From VRUE01 sp035693025 (lineage in GTDB: Bacteria > Actinomycetota > Thermoleophilia > Solirubrobacterales > 70-9), in contig DASSHI010000036.1 in assembly GCA_035693025.1 (NCBI GenBank), positions 95,461-159,460 on the forward strand: DNA of 64,000 nucleotides, written 5' to 3'. The translations under genes and the position numbers were made by a program. The stretch's first letter is position 1; the number at the start of each line of letters is the position of its first letter. The notes beneath the pieces were generated by a model that saw only the letters and a list, made by a program, of their open reading frames with translations, was not told where the DNA came from and made no database searches. Of the stretch, positions 9,202-17,364 are shown piece by piece.

Positions 9202-10218
9202 GTGGAGGCCGGTTCACTCCCAGCTCCCCGCGCGCCGAAGCTGCTGCTCGGCCTGCCGCTCGGGTTGCTTGCCGCCCTGATCGGGGTCCTCCTCGCGGTC
9301 ACGGTGATGTTCGGCGCCTCGCCGAGCTGCGGCGGCGGTGAAGCCGTCGGGGCACTCAGCTCGAAGGTGCCGAAGCGCCTGGTCCCGATTTACGAGCAGG
9401 CGGCGGCGAAGTATGGGCTGGGGGAGGAAGGCCCGTCGATCCTCGCTGGGATCAACTGGGTCGAGACCGGCTTCGGCACGAACCTGGGCGTCTCCTCGGC
9501 GGCAGCCGAAGGCTGGATGCAGTTCCTCCCGTCGAGCTGGGAAGCCTTCGGGGTCGACGGCAACGGCGACGGCATCAAGGACCCCTACAACCCCTGGGAC
9601 GCGATCTTCGCCGCCGCCCGCCTGCTGCGCGCCTCCGGCGCTCCGCAGGACTGGCACGGCGCGATCTACAGCTACAACCACGCCGAGTGGTACGTCGCCG
9701 AGGTCCTGGCGCACGCCCACCGCTTCGCCGGCGACGGCACGATCGAAGCCGCCAGCGGCACCGCCTGCGCCGCGGCGGCGAGCGCCCCCAACGAGACCGT
9801 CGCGCGGATGGTCGCAGAGGCTGCCCGCCTCAGCGACCTGCGCCCGACCTCCGAATACGTCTGGGGCGGCTCCCACGGCGCCTCGCCGACTCCCCCAAAC
9901 GGGCCCTTCGACTGTTCGAGCGCCGTCAGTCACCTGCTCCAGGTCGGCGGCTTCGGCAACCCGACGATGGACACGACGCTGCTGGTCCGGTGGGGCGAAC
10001 CGGGACCGGGACGGTGGGTGACGATCTTCGTCAAGCCCTACGGCGCCGACGCCCACACCTTCATCCGCTTCTCGGCCGGAGTGACACCGCCGGGCGAGCG
10101 CTACTGGGGCACCTCGGGGATCGTCGCCCCCGGCAAGGGTCCAGGTTGGATCGGCGAAGACAAGTTCTCCGCCTCCTACCTGGCCGGATTCGAGATGCGG
10201 CACCCGCCGGGGCTGTGA
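9202..10218 (+). CDS. Lytic transglycosylase with NlpC/P60-like C-terminal domain (VirB1-like)
   Basis: 338 aa. It has an N-terminal membrane helix (residues ~13-35). An SLT domain follows (about 65-180) with the catalytic Glu in GINWVETGFG, then SAAAEGWMQFLPSSW and the NPWDAIFAAARLL / YSYNHAEWYV stretches. A C-terminal NlpC/P60-like domain (about 195-338) keeps a Cys in FDCSSAV and a His in ADAHTFIRF. The enzyme would open peptidoglycan for the conjugation channel, the role of VirB1 proteins. GTG start at 9202. Confidence 0.85.
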   Translation: MEAGSLPAPRAPKLLLGLPLGLLAALIGVLLAVTVMFGASPSCGGGEAVGALSSKVPKRLVPIYEQAAAKYGLGEEGPSILAGINWVETGFGTNLGVSSAAAEGWMQFLPSSWEAFGVDGNGDGIKDPYNPWDAIFAAARLLRASGAPQDWHGAIYSYNHAEWYVAEVLAHAHRFAGDGTIEAASGTACAAAASAPNETVARMVAEAARLSDLRPTSEYVWGGSHGASPTPPNGPFDCSSAVSHLLQVGGFGNPTMDTTLLVRWGEPGPGRWVTIFVKPYGADAHTFIRFSAGVTPPGERYWGTSGIVAPGKGPGWIGEDKFSASYLAGFEMRHPPGL

Positions 10219-10401
10219 TGGCGCCCCGGCTCCAGAGCTCAACGCCCGCTGGATTGCCTGCGCGGATTGTCCGCGCCCCGCTAGGGGGGAGCACTTTGGC
10301 TGGTTGCGGACTTGACCCCCCATGCCCGTATCTCGGCAGTCCGGTGGTCGGGGCGCGGTGGATCCGCACATGCATTCCAGCGTCCCAGCAGGAGGTTCAC
10401 G

Positions 10402-10623
10402 ATGGCGACGGCTGATCGCCTTCGCGCCCGGCGAGGATCGGAGGGCTGCCTGTGGACCGCGCATGAGGTCGCGGATCTGCTGGGCGTCTCGCACGAGTAC
10501 GTGTGGCAGCTCTCGCGCGAAGGTCGCATCCCTACGGTCGCCATTGGCCGGACCCGGCGCTATCGCCGGGAGTCGATCCTTGCCTGGCTCGAACAGATCG
10601 AGTCCCCAGGCGGCCGCGTCTAG
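10402..10623 (+). CDS. xis: Excisionase / MerR-like helix-turn-helix DNA-binding protein
   Basis: 73 aa. The ATG at 10402 has GGAGG 7-11 bases upstream, and the longer upstream frame is judged non-coding. The core (TAHEVADLLGVSHEYVWQLS, then REGRIPTVAIGRTRRYRRESI) is a winged HTH_17 excisionase fold. Its stop touches the GTG that opens the integrase frame, the usual xis-int coupling. Likely role: bends DNA at the att arms and steers the integrase toward excision. Confidence 0.85.
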   Translation: MATADRLRARRGSEGCLWTAHEVADLLGVSHEYVWQLSREGRIPTVAIGRTRRYRRESILAWLEQIESPGGRV

Positions 10624-10638
10624 GTGGAGGTGGGTCTG

Positions 10639-11817
10639 ATGGCCGAGGACAACAGCCGCCGCGCCTACGGCTCGGGATCGCTGTATCCGCACCGAGGCTC
10701 CTGGTACGCGAAGTGGTACGTCGGCACTCGCCAAATCAAGCGGAAAATTGGTCGCCAGCGCAAGCGAGGTAGCCGCGAGGGGTTGACGAAGGCCCAGGCC
10801 GAGAAGGAGATGCGGCGGCTGATACGCGAGTTGAAGCCGACGCCGCAGGAGCGCTTGACGCTGCGCGAGGTTGGCGACGCCTACGTCGCCCACGTCCGCG
10901 ACTTCCTCGAACGCAAGCCCGGAACGGTTCAGGACTACGAAGGCATTCTCAACAAAGCCGAGCGGGGGCTGCCGAAGAAGACGATCAACCGCTACGGCAG
11001 CGCCGACATCGAAGCCTACGTCTCGTTGATGAAGAAGGCGGGGCGTTCGCCGAAGACGATCAGCAACCACCTGAACTTCCTCCACGGCCTCTTCGCCTTC
11101 GCGGCGAAGCGCGGTTGGGCTTCGGGCAACGCCGTCGCCGAAGCCGAACGGCCGCGAGCCGACGGCCGCGACCCCGACATTCGCTTCATCGACCTGGAGG
11201 AACTCGAGGGGCTCCTGCACGAGGTCCCTGACGACGTTCTCGGCGCGGTCGAGCGGCCTCTCTACCTGACCGCCGCCATGACCGGCTTGCGCCAGGGGGA
11301 GCTGATCGCCCTGCGTTGGAAAGACGTCGACTGGAAGGCGGGCCTGATCCGCGTCCGCCGCAACTACACCCGCGGGCGCTTCGGCACTCCGAAGACGAAG
11401 CGCTCCAGCCGATCGGTCCCGATGCCCGAGCGCGTCGCGGCCGCGCTCAAAGAGCACTTCAAGCGCTCGGAGTACACCGGCGCCGACGATCTCGTTTTCT
11501 GCCACCCCGAGACCGGCGCCCCGTTCGACGCCTCGAAGATGAGGAAGCGCTTTAAGAGTGCACTCAAGGCGGCTGGCGTTCGCTCGATCCGCTTCCACGA
11601 CCTCCGCCACACCTTCGGCACGAGGATGGCGGCTGCGGGCGCGCCGCTGCGAACCATTCAGGAGTGGATGGGGCACCGCGACTACAAGACGACCGAAATC
11701 TACGCTGACTACGCGCCCGATCCCGTCCAGGGTGCCCGCTGGGCAGAGGCGGCATTCGCCGAAGAGGAAGAGGAAGACGACGGCGATGCAACCGACGATG
11801 AGAAAGAGGCCAGTTAG
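10639..11817 (+). CDS. int: Tyrosine recombinase (site-specific integrase)
   Basis: About 392 aa from the ATG at 10639, which has AGGTGGAGGTGGG upstream; an in-frame GTG at 10624 directly after xis is the alternative. N-terminal part: arm-binding region (GSGSLYPHRGSWYAKWYVG). Core-binding SAM-like domain: about residues 75-165. Catalytic domain: Arg in TGLRQGELIALRW, His-Leu-Arg in HDLRHTFGTRM, His in EWMGHRDYKTTE and the Tyr in TEIYADYAPD. The C-terminus is acidic. It is the only integrase in the window and the candidate enzyme for the tRNA-type att sites that lie to the right. Confidence 0.93.
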   Translation: MAEDNSRRAYGSGSLYPHRGSWYAKWYVGTRQIKRKIGRQRKRGSREGLTKAQAEKEMRRLIRELKPTPQERLTLREVGDAYVAHVRDFLERKPGTVQDYEGILNKAERGLPKKTINRYGSADIEAYVSLMKKAGRSPKTISNHLNFLHGLFAFAAKRGWASGNAVAEAERPRADGRDPDIRFIDLEELEGLLHEVPDDVLGAVERPLYLTAAMTGLRQGELIALRWKDVDWKAGLIRVRRNYTRGRFGTPKTKRSSRSVPMPERVAAALKEHFKRSEYTGADDLVFCHPETGAPFDASKMRKRFKSALKAAGVRSIRFHDLRHTFGTRMAAAGAPLRTIQEWMGHRDYKTTEIYADYAPDPVQGARWAEAAFAEEEEEDDGDATDDEKEAS

Positions 11818-11860
11818 GCGGGCAGGCCCGCATGCTGGCGTAAGCTAGAGAGGAGCGGTT

Positions 11861-12085
11861 ATGGCAGATGCACAAGAAATCGAGCTGGTCTTCGAGCCCC
11901 AGGATGAGGGCGGCTATCACGTCTACGCGCCCGACCTTCCCGGTCTTCATACCCAGGGCGACGACATGGACGACGCGATGGCGAACGCCAGCGAGGCGGT
12001 CGCCCTCTACGTCGAGGGCCTGCGCGAAGACGGCGAATCGCTCGATAGCGGCGTGATCCGCCGCTCGATTCCCCTACCCGCGTGA
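11861..12085 (+). CDS. hicB: HicB-family antitoxin (copy 1)
   Basis: 74 aa, HicB-like fold without a C-terminal DNA-binding domain: IELVFEPQDEGGYHVYAPDLPG, then TQGDDMDDAMANASEAVALYVEGL (split here), the classic HicB signature with acidic DLPG turn. It precedes and overlaps the HicA toxin gene by 4 bases. GAGAGGAGCGG lies before the ATG. The promoter/leader (gctggcgtaagctagag) is repeated in front of the second HicB at 25.29 kb. By eye, 69 of 74 residues are the same in both copies. Likely role: neutralises HicA and stabilises the element. Confidence 0.85.
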   Translation: MADAQEIELVFEPQDEGGYHVYAPDLPGLHTQGDDMDDAMANASEAVALYVEGLREDGESLDSGVIRRSIPLPA

Positions 12086-12306
12086 GCCCGCGCCAGCCGG
12101 TCGTCTCCGGCGAGCGCCTGATCAAGGCGCTTCGCAAGGAGGGCTGGGAAGTCGTCCGTCAACGCGGCAGTCACGTCCGCTTGAAGAAGCCGGGGCGCAG
12201 GCACGCCCTCGTAGTCCCGCTCCACCGGGAACTTCGTCGCGGCACCCTCGCCGGCATCCTCCGCGATGCCGACCTCAGTGCCGACGAGTTGTTTCGCCTG
12301 CTCTGA
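12082..12306 (+). CDS. hicA: HicA-family mRNA interferase toxin (copy 1)
   Basis: 74 aa with the double-stranded-RNA-binding-like HicA fold: SGERLIKALRKEGWEVVRQ, catalytic His in RGSHVRLKK, then VVPLHRELRRGTLAGILRDA. GTG start at 12082 overlaps the hicB stop. HicA proteins cleave mRNA and arrest growth when HicB is lost, so the module probably works as an addiction/maintenance unit of the ICE. Copy 2 at 25514 differs at about five positions in the shared 74 residues. Confidence 0.87.
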   Translation: MSPRQPVVSGERLIKALRKEGWEVVRQRGSHVRLKKPGRRHALVVPLHRELRRGTLAGILRDADLSADELFRLL

Positions 12307-12384
12307 GCGACCTTCGGTATCCGGGCTGGGTCTCTCGGCGGATGACCCTCCGAGGCGTCCCATCTCAACCTTAGGATCAGTTGG

Positions 12385-12915
12385 ATGGAAGCGCCGGTCT
12401 GGTCCCGCCTCGAGGACGCGAAGGAGAAACTCGAATACGCCGACGGGCAGCTGAGCGAACTCGATTCCTTGACCTCGCAATTGGTTGGCCCGATGCCGAC
12501 GTCTCGGCAAAGGCAGGACGTTTCCCGGGTCTACCTCGGCTGGCTGGTCTTCGCCCGCCAGGTCAGCGTCTCAATCCACGAGGCATGGCGGGCGGCCGGT
12601 TCTCCCGCTGAATTTGGCTCCTGGTGGGCCGATCTCGCCAGGGACCCGACCCACGCCTTCTTTCGTGATGCTCGCAATGCCGGCTTGAAGGGCGCCAGCA
12701 ACATCATCGTCATGCAGTCGATCCTCGACGAGCGAACTTCTGCCCTTGCGTACTGGACTTTCGCCGGGGGACCACACAACGGGGACCCGCTTGTTGCCCG
12801 GTGCCAGCTCTACACCGATTGGCTGTACTACTCGGTCTGGAGTCCGGCGGCCGAGCGGCTGTTCGAATGGACGTTGCCTGAGCGGCAGAACTCGCCAGCT
12901 GACTGCGCCTTCTGA
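12385..12915 (+). CDS. Hypothetical protein, 176 aa
   Basis: Soluble, mostly alpha-helical protein with many Trp residues (WSRLEDAKEKLEYADGQLSE, AWRAAGSPAEFGSWWADLAR, FRDARNAGLKGASN). The FRDARNxxLK-type stretch is reminiscent of small accessory-genome proteins of unknown role; no family is recognised. It stands alone between HicBA and the XRE-ImmA pair inside the conjugative element. Codon use and GC are like its neighbours. Confidence 0.6.
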   Translation: MEAPVWSRLEDAKEKLEYADGQLSELDSLTSQLVGPMPTSRQRQDVSRVYLGWLVFARQVSVSIHEAWRAAGSPAEFGSWWADLARDPTHAFFRDARNAGLKGASNIIVMQSILDERTSALAYWTFAGGPHNGDPLVARCQLYTDWLYYSVWSPAAERLFEWTLPERQNSPADCAF

Positions 12916-12999
12916 GGGGACCTCATGATGGCTTCCTCTTTTCCGCCCTCACTCGTGGTAGCGTTTCGAGAACCGACCCCGAACCGAAGGAAGCTTTAG

Positions 13000-13662
13000 A
13001 TGGCTAATCCCGCTCAGACCCATGATCAGCCCGAGGGCCGCGCAGCCCGACTGTTCGAGCTTGGGCTCGAAGAGCGCACCGTCGAGGAGGCCGTGATTCG
13101 GGGTCTCTCCGCCCGCCAGACCTGCACTCCATTCCACCCGCCGAGTTTTCCCGGCACCACTCAGTGGGCGGAGACGCACGCCGCGATCCGCCAGCTTCTC
13201 GCGCCGGCGGGTTGGACCCCTTGCGACCGGCGCAACTACTCGCGTGTCCTCAGCCCCAACGAGCGGATTGCCGTCACCGTCGCCACCGGCGATCTCCATA
13301 CGGGGAGCATCGGCCTGTTCGAACCGGCCACCCGCTACCCGAAGGGCCCTGCCACCCGCGATGCGGTCGAAGACAACCAGCTTTCTCTATTGCCGCTCGT
13401 CCCCGCCGAAGACCCCGACGCCGACGAGGAGTCGATCGTCGCGCAGACCTGGATCCTTCTTCTTTCCACCGACGAGCAAGAGCTCACTTATGAGCTGTCG
13501 CTGCCAGCCGAGCAGGACGACGAAGGGCGCGTAGTCGCCTGGAGCGAGCGGATCATCTTCTCGCCGATCGAGATCGCCGCGTTGCCCGCGCGGGACGGCG
13601 ACGCCGCCGATGACGACGATGAGGACGACGGCGACATCGATGTGCCGATCGAGCGAATCTAG
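13000..13662 (+). CDS. Hypothetical protein co-transcribed with an ImmA/IrrE-type gene
   Basis: 220 aa. Basic/helical N-terminus (AARLFELGLEERTVEEAVIRG) and a middle domain with NERIAVTVATGDLHTG and SEERIIFSPIEIAAL-like beta stretches (the actual text reads WSERIIFSPIEIAAL). The C-terminal tail is very acidic (DGDAADDDDEDDGDID). It ends 8 bases before the XRE-ImmA gene, so the two form an operon. The partner relation suggests a substrate, inhibitor or companion of that metallopeptidase. Function not recognised. Confidence 0.65.
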   Translation: MANPAQTHDQPEGRAARLFELGLEERTVEEAVIRGLSARQTCTPFHPPSFPGTTQWAETHAAIRQLLAPAGWTPCDRRNYSRVLSPNERIAVTVATGDLHTGSIGLFEPATRYPKGPATRDAVEDNQLSLLPLVPAEDPDADEESIVAQTWILLLSTDEQELTYELSLPAEQDDEGRVVAWSERIIFSPIEIAALPARDGDAADDDDEDDGDIDVPIERI

Positions 13663-13670
13663 AGCGTGGG

Positions 13671-14771
13671 ATGTTCACGCCATCTCGTCTCACCTTGGCT
13701 CGCGGCCGACGCGGCCTAACGAAGAAGCGCGTTGCCGAATTGATCGGCGTCTCAACTCGTAGCCTTACTGCTTACGAGGCTGGCGACATGACCCCCTCGC
13801 CGGACACGGTCGAGCGGCTCGGCAGGGTGCTCAACTTCCCCGTCGCCTTCTTCGAGGGTCCAGATCTGGAGGAACTTTCGGTCGATGCCGTCAGCTTTCG
13901 TGCACTCAGCAAGATGGCCGCGGCCGACCGCGATCGAGCTCTTGCTGCCGGCGCCCTAGCCTTCTCCTCCACCGATTGGATCGGCGAAAGGTTTCGGCTT
14001 CCTGAGCCGCGGGTGCCGAAACTAGGGCCTGGTGTAGACCCCGAAACCGCCGCGCAGGCTGTGCGGGTGGAATGGGGCTTGGGGGAGAAGCCAGCGCCCA
14101 ACCTCATCCACCTCCTTGAGATGCGCGGCGTTCGCGTCTTCTCGGTGACTCAGGAATGCCGGGAGCTCGACGCCTACTCGCTTTGGCGTGCCGATCAGCC
14201 CTTCGTCTTCCTCAACACCGAGAAGTCAGGGGAGCGAAGTCGGTTCGATGCAGCCCATGAGCTCGGCCATCTCGTTCTGCACTGGCACCATGACCCGCCG
14301 CAGGGTCGTCGCGCAGAGCTCGAGGCCCACCGCTTCGCCGCCGCCTTCCTGATGCCGGCCGCAAGTGTTCTCGCGAAGGCTCCTCGCCATCCCACGCTTG
14401 AGCAGCTCGTCGAGCTGAAGAAGCCCTGGCGCGTATCAGTTGCCGCGATCGCGCATCGCCTGCATTCGCTCAAGGCACTCAGCGATTGGCAGTACCGCAC
14501 GCTGGTGATCGAGATCGGCAAGCGGGACTATCTCACCACCGAGCCCGAGCCAATCGAACGCGAGACCTCCCAGGTCCTCAACAAGATCTTTGCCGCGCTT
14601 CGCAAGGAGGGTATGGGCAAGGCTGCAATCGCCCGAGAGCTAGGCATTCATCAGGCCGACCTGGACGCGATCGTCTTCGGGCTGACGATGCTGCCCGCGG
14701 ACTCCGTAGCGCCGTTGCCTGCAAGACCAAGGCTGAAGGAATATCCAAAACTGCAGCTGGTCGAGCCATAG
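13671..14771 (+). CDS. XRE-family HTH fused to ImmA/IrrE zinc metallopeptidase
   Basis: 366 aa. Residues ~5-60 are an XRE helix-turn-helix (LTKKRVAELIGVSTRSLTAY...). Residues ~120-240 hold the ImmA/IrrE-type peptidase with HExxH zinc motif in AAHELGHLVLHW and a downstream Glu in ELEAHRFAAAFLMPA. The C-terminal part contains a second HTH-like stretch (GKAAIARELGIHQADLDAI). In ICEBs1 and related elements such proteins cleave or derepress element repressors, so this gene is a candidate switch for excision/transfer. It is the last gene before the att site. Confidence 0.85.
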   Translation: MFTPSRLTLARGRRGLTKKRVAELIGVSTRSLTAYEAGDMTPSPDTVERLGRVLNFPVAFFEGPDLEELSVDAVSFRALSKMAAADRDRALAAGALAFSSTDWIGERFRLPEPRVPKLGPGVDPETAAQAVRVEWGLGEKPAPNLIHLLEMRGVRVFSVTQECRELDAYSLWRADQPFVFLNTEKSGERSRFDAAHELGHLVLHWHHDPPQGRRAELEAHRFAAAFLMPAASVLAKAPRHPTLEQLVELKKPWRVSVAAIAHRLHSLKALSDWQYRTLVIEIGKRDYLTTEPEPIERETSQVLNKIFAALRKEGMGKAAIARELGIHQADLDAIVFGLTMLPADSVAPLPARPRLKEYPKLQLVEP

Positions 14772-14848
14772 CATCGGATCAGGTCTTGAGAATCGGCGCG
14801 GCCGTTTCAACGGGACCGCATCCCGACGTACGATTCGCTCCCCTGGGC

Positions 14849-14994
14849 GGGTACTAAGTGGGTACTAAGTTGAGCGAAACTAGGGCCAACTCGATCCAAC
14901 TCGAACCGCTTGAACAAGCCAAAAACCAGCCTGGTCAACCAGTTCCAGAGAACTCATAACCCGAAGGTCGCAGGTTCGAATCCTGCCCCCGCTA
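14849..14994 (+). repeat. att repeat copy 1: arm-type direct repeats plus tRNA-Met-like 3' half
   Basis: GGGTACTAAG occurs twice in tandem (14849-14858 and 14860-14869). About 80 bases of spacer follow that are shared with copies 2 and 3 (including TGAGCGAAACTAGG and AACAAGCCAAAAACCAGCC). Then comes a tRNA 3' half from the anticodon loop onward (14953-14994: CTCATAA, CCCGAAGG, T-arm GCAGG-TTCGAAT-CCTGC, CCCCGCTA). The 5' half of the tRNA is missing, so this is an attachment-site scar and not a tRNA gene. It marks the right end of the conjugative element. Confidence 0.85.
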
Positions 14995-15000
14995 TAGAGA

Positions 15001-15027
15001 AAAGCCCCGCTAGCGGGGCTTTTTTCG
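15001..15027 (+). terminator. Rho-independent terminator behind att copy 1
   Basis: Perfect palindrome GCCCCGCT-AGCGGGGC (15004-15019) flanked by AAA and a T run. It sits where the terminator of the tRNA gene would be, and was probably carried along with the att sequence. Confidence 0.85.
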
Positions 15028-15058
15028 TGTCTGGGCCTCCGTTTGCCGAACCTGGTGC

Positions 15059-15077
15059 GGGTACCAATTTTGGGCAC
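15059..15077 (+). repeat. Arm-type repeat at left end of island 2
   Basis: GGGTACCAATTTTGGGCAC. The part GGGTACCAATTTT matches the arm repeats at 23965 and 30368, so it is read as the left arm of the island starting at att copy 1. Confidence 0.5.
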
Positions 15078-15173
15078 TTTTCGCCTCCATCGATGCCCCC
15101 GACATTTCCTCTGGTTTTGCGGTCCTAGGCACGAGATCTCTCTGAAGGGCGCGTTTCGAGCCCATTTTACGGG

Positions 15174-15228
15174 GCGACCTTCGGGTCATAAACCCGAAGG
15201 TCGCAGGTTCGAATCCCTCCCCCGCTTT
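15174..15228 (+). repeat. Variant att copy forming a perfect 13-bp hairpin
   Basis: GCGACCTTCGGGT (15174-15186), loop CATAA, then ACCCGAAGGTCGC (15192-15204) is a perfect 13-bp inverted repeat. Its right arm is the anticodon-stem/variable-loop sequence of the tRNA-like att copies. It runs on into AGGTTCGAATCCCTCCCCCGCT, a degraded T-arm and acceptor. A weak hairpin plus T run follows (15236-15259). It may be a further att scar or a fold-back recombination site. Confidence 0.65.
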
Positions 15229-15291
15229 AGGAAGAAGGTCCGCAGATGCGGGCATTTTTCCGTTTCGAGGTGGTTGGACGGAAATCTCGTC

Positions 15292-15312
15292 TGCCGTCAA
15301 TTTGCCGTCATT
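15292..15312 (+). repeat. Tandem arm-like repeat TGCCGTCA-ATT-TGCCGTCATT
   Basis: Two direct copies of TGCCGTCA separated by three bases, 65 bases downstream of the hairpin att variant. Spacing and position mirror the GGGTAC and TGGGGCAAG arm pairs beside the other att copies, but the sequence differs, suggesting an element served by another integrase. From here to 15659 no gene is seen; the stretch has small inverted repeats such as TAACGC...GCGTTA (15461-15482). Confidence 0.4.
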
Positions 15313-15659
15313 CTGAGTTGCGGGTTTTCGCGCTTGCGAAGCAGACAGGCGCGCAGCGCCTGTTGCTCGCGCACTCGGCAGAGTGCAATAGCGCGGGGAA
15401 AGCGCACTCAGGCGCGTCCGCTCACCAAAGTTAGGCGGAGGGGAACCTATGACGGTGGCTCGTAACGCAGAAGGAGGCGTTAGCGCGATGAACTACGGGT
15501 AGAGATTGGGGGCCAGACTTCATTTGTCGGCACCCGAGCATCGCAGGAGGGCACCCCCTGAAGTCGGCCGTTTAGGCCGGCGGCACACCCTGACTTCCGG
15601 CGTCACGAAAGCCGAGCCTCGCGGTTCCGAGGTTCTCAACCACGCGGAGGTCGAGGAAC

Positions 15660-16781
15660 ATGGCTTTACCAGCTGCCGGTACCGGATCCCACGGGGTAGG
15701 TGCTCCAACCCGAATGGGCCGCGCCTATTGGCGAAGTGCGGTGGCCCCGTACGAGCGGGTCTCCGCCATACGTGCCTCGATCGGACTTGCCACCTCCGTA
15801 GTGCCTTACGTCCTGCTGAGCGCCGCCATGTACCTGTTGCTCGACGTCTCGGTCTGGCTGACGTTGGCATTGGCCATCCCCGCCTCGGGCTTTCTGATGC
15901 GGACCTTCATCGTCTTCCACGACTGCACCCATGGCTCCTACCTGTCCACAAAGCGCGGAAACGTCTGGCTTGGACGCGTTACCGGTCTCCTCGTTTTCCA
16001 GCCCTTCGCCAACTGGCGTCACAACCATGCCGTCCACCACGGCAGCGCGGGCGACCTAGATCGCCGCGGTCAGGGCGATATCGCCACACTCACCGTCGAG
16101 GAGTACGCCGCACGATCATGGCGGGGACGCCTGGCCTACCGTCTCTTTCGCAACCCGGTCGTGATGTTCGTGATCGGCCCGATTTGGTCGCTGATGATCG
16201 GACCGCGGTTCTGGACCCGCGAGATGCGCCCCCGCCAGGTGCACAGCGTCTGGCTGACCAACGTTGCCCTGGCGCTGCTGCTGGGCACGCTGATCTCGAT
16301 CGTCGGCCCGATCGCCTGGCTGCTGGTGCAGATGCCAACCATGGCTCTCGCGGCCCTAGGCGGCGTCTTCCTCTTCTACGTCCAGCATCAGTTCGAGGAT
16401 GCCTATTGGGAGAGCGGCGAGAGTTGGAGCTATGCAGATGCCGCCTTGAAGGGCAGCTCCTACCTGAAGATGCCGAAGCTCTTCCAGTTCTTCAGCGGCA
16501 ACATCGGGCTCCACCACGTCCACCACCTCAGCGCCAAGATCCCGAACTACAACCTTCAGCGTGCCCACGACGAGAACGAGATCTTCGCCGACGTGCCGAT
16601 CCTCACCTTCAAGGACGGTCTGCGCGCGGTTCGCCTCAAGTTGATCGACCCGACCGACGGACGACTTCTGACCTGGAGGCAAGCGCGCCTCAGTCGGGTG
16701 CGGGCGGGCGGCTTCGAGAGCCGCACCTGGAGCATCCGAACAATTGTTGGATTCGACTCAAGCCAAAGGAGTCAACCCTGA
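15660..16781 (+). CDS. Membrane fatty acid desaturase
   Basis: 373 aa with three conserved His boxes of the membrane di-iron desaturases: HDCTHGS (near residue 89), HNHAVHH (near 122) and HHVHH (near 287). Several transmembrane helices are seen (VPYVLLSAAMYLLLDVSVWL, IVGPIAWLLVQ). It would insert double bonds into acyl chains using O2 and an electron donor, changing membrane fluidity. The ATG at 15660 has GAGGAAC upstream. First gene of island 2; its 3' end overlaps the convergent STAS gene by 24 bases. Confidence 0.9.
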   Translation: MALPAAGTGSHGVGAPTRMGRAYWRSAVAPYERVSAIRASIGLATSVVPYVLLSAAMYLLLDVSVWLTLALAIPASGFLMRTFIVFHDCTHGSYLSTKRGNVWLGRVTGLLVFQPFANWRHNHAVHHGSAGDLDRRGQGDIATLTVEEYAARSWRGRLAYRLFRNPVVMFVIGPIWSLMIGPRFWTREMRPRQVHSVWLTNVALALLLGTLISIVGPIAWLLVQMPTMALAALGGVFLFYVQHQFEDAYWESGESWSYADAALKGSSYLKMPKLFQFFSGNIGLHHVHHLSAKIPNYNLQRAHDENEIFADVPILTFKDGLRAVRLKLIDPTDGRLLTWRQARLSRVRAGGFESRTWSIRTIVGFDSSQRSQP

Positions 16782-17237
16782 TGTTCGCGTGACTACCGGA
16801 CCGCGATGATTGTTCTCAAGCCCTTCATCCATTTCACTTCGTGCACCTAGCACCGGTCCGAGGTCGCTTCCCTCCATCACCGCGACGCCTTCTGGCGCCC
16901 CGATCATCTTGAGCACCCGACGGACCTGCCCGCGGGGGTCGAGGAGAATGAGGAGCCCCTCCGCGCGCCGGGCCTCGACGGCGGCATCGAAAATGACGGA
17001 AAGGGATGCGCAGTCGATGAATGTCAGCGCGGGAAGGTCCAGAATGACGCGGGGCGCGTCAGCCTGAGCGTCGCTCAGCGCCTGTTGGAAATGCGCCCGA
17101 TTAGCGAGGTCGAGCTCTCCGGCGAGAACGAGACGGATTGAGCTGTTGCTCTCTGCCCTGCGCGTGCAGAGGAAGAGCGGCGGTGATCCCACGAGGGGGG
17201 AAGTAGGTGGCGGAACCGAAGCGGAAGGATTGGGCAT
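16758..17237 (-). CDS. STAS-domain protein (anti-anti-sigma-like)
   Basis: 159 aa from the ATG at 17237, chosen because AAGGAGT stands 7 bases upstream; an upstream frame of 60 more residues looks non-coding. The STAS fold covers about residues 25-125: IRLVLAGELDLANRAHFQQAL, VILDLPALTFIDCASLSVIF with the Ser-containing switch loop DCASLS, and LILLDPRGQVRRVLKMIG. Such proteins act as phosphorylation-controlled antagonists of anti-sigma kinases. No kinase partner lies nearby. Confidence 0.85.
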   Translation of the reverse strand: MPNPSASVPPPTSPLVGSPPLFLCTRRAESNSSIRLVLAGELDLANRAHFQQALSDAQADAPRVILDLPALTFIDCASLSVIFDAAVEARRAEGLLILLDPRGQVRRVLKMIGAPEGVAVMEGSDLGPVLGARSEMDEGLENNHRGPVVTRTSGLTPLA

Positions 17238-17364
17238 CGCGGACTCCTTAACTCGGAAGACGGGTCCGGAAGTCACTTGGTGCTGCCGACTTTGAGCCGA
17301 CCTCAGTGATGCCCTCCTTGAATCAGAGTAGCGGAGTTTTCCTCGACCGTCGAACCCTCCCCAT

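Noticed and set aside
9214..11676. An 820-codon open frame on the minus strand
   Set aside because: It lies opposite the transglycosylase, excisionase and integrase genes, whose motifs are clear. Its composition is what the complement of high-GC coding DNA gives, and no domain is recognisable.
14953..14994. tRNA-Met gene
   Set aside because: Only the anticodon-loop-to-acceptor half is present; the D-arm and 5' acceptor strand are missing, and the same half recurs at other places, so it is an att scar.
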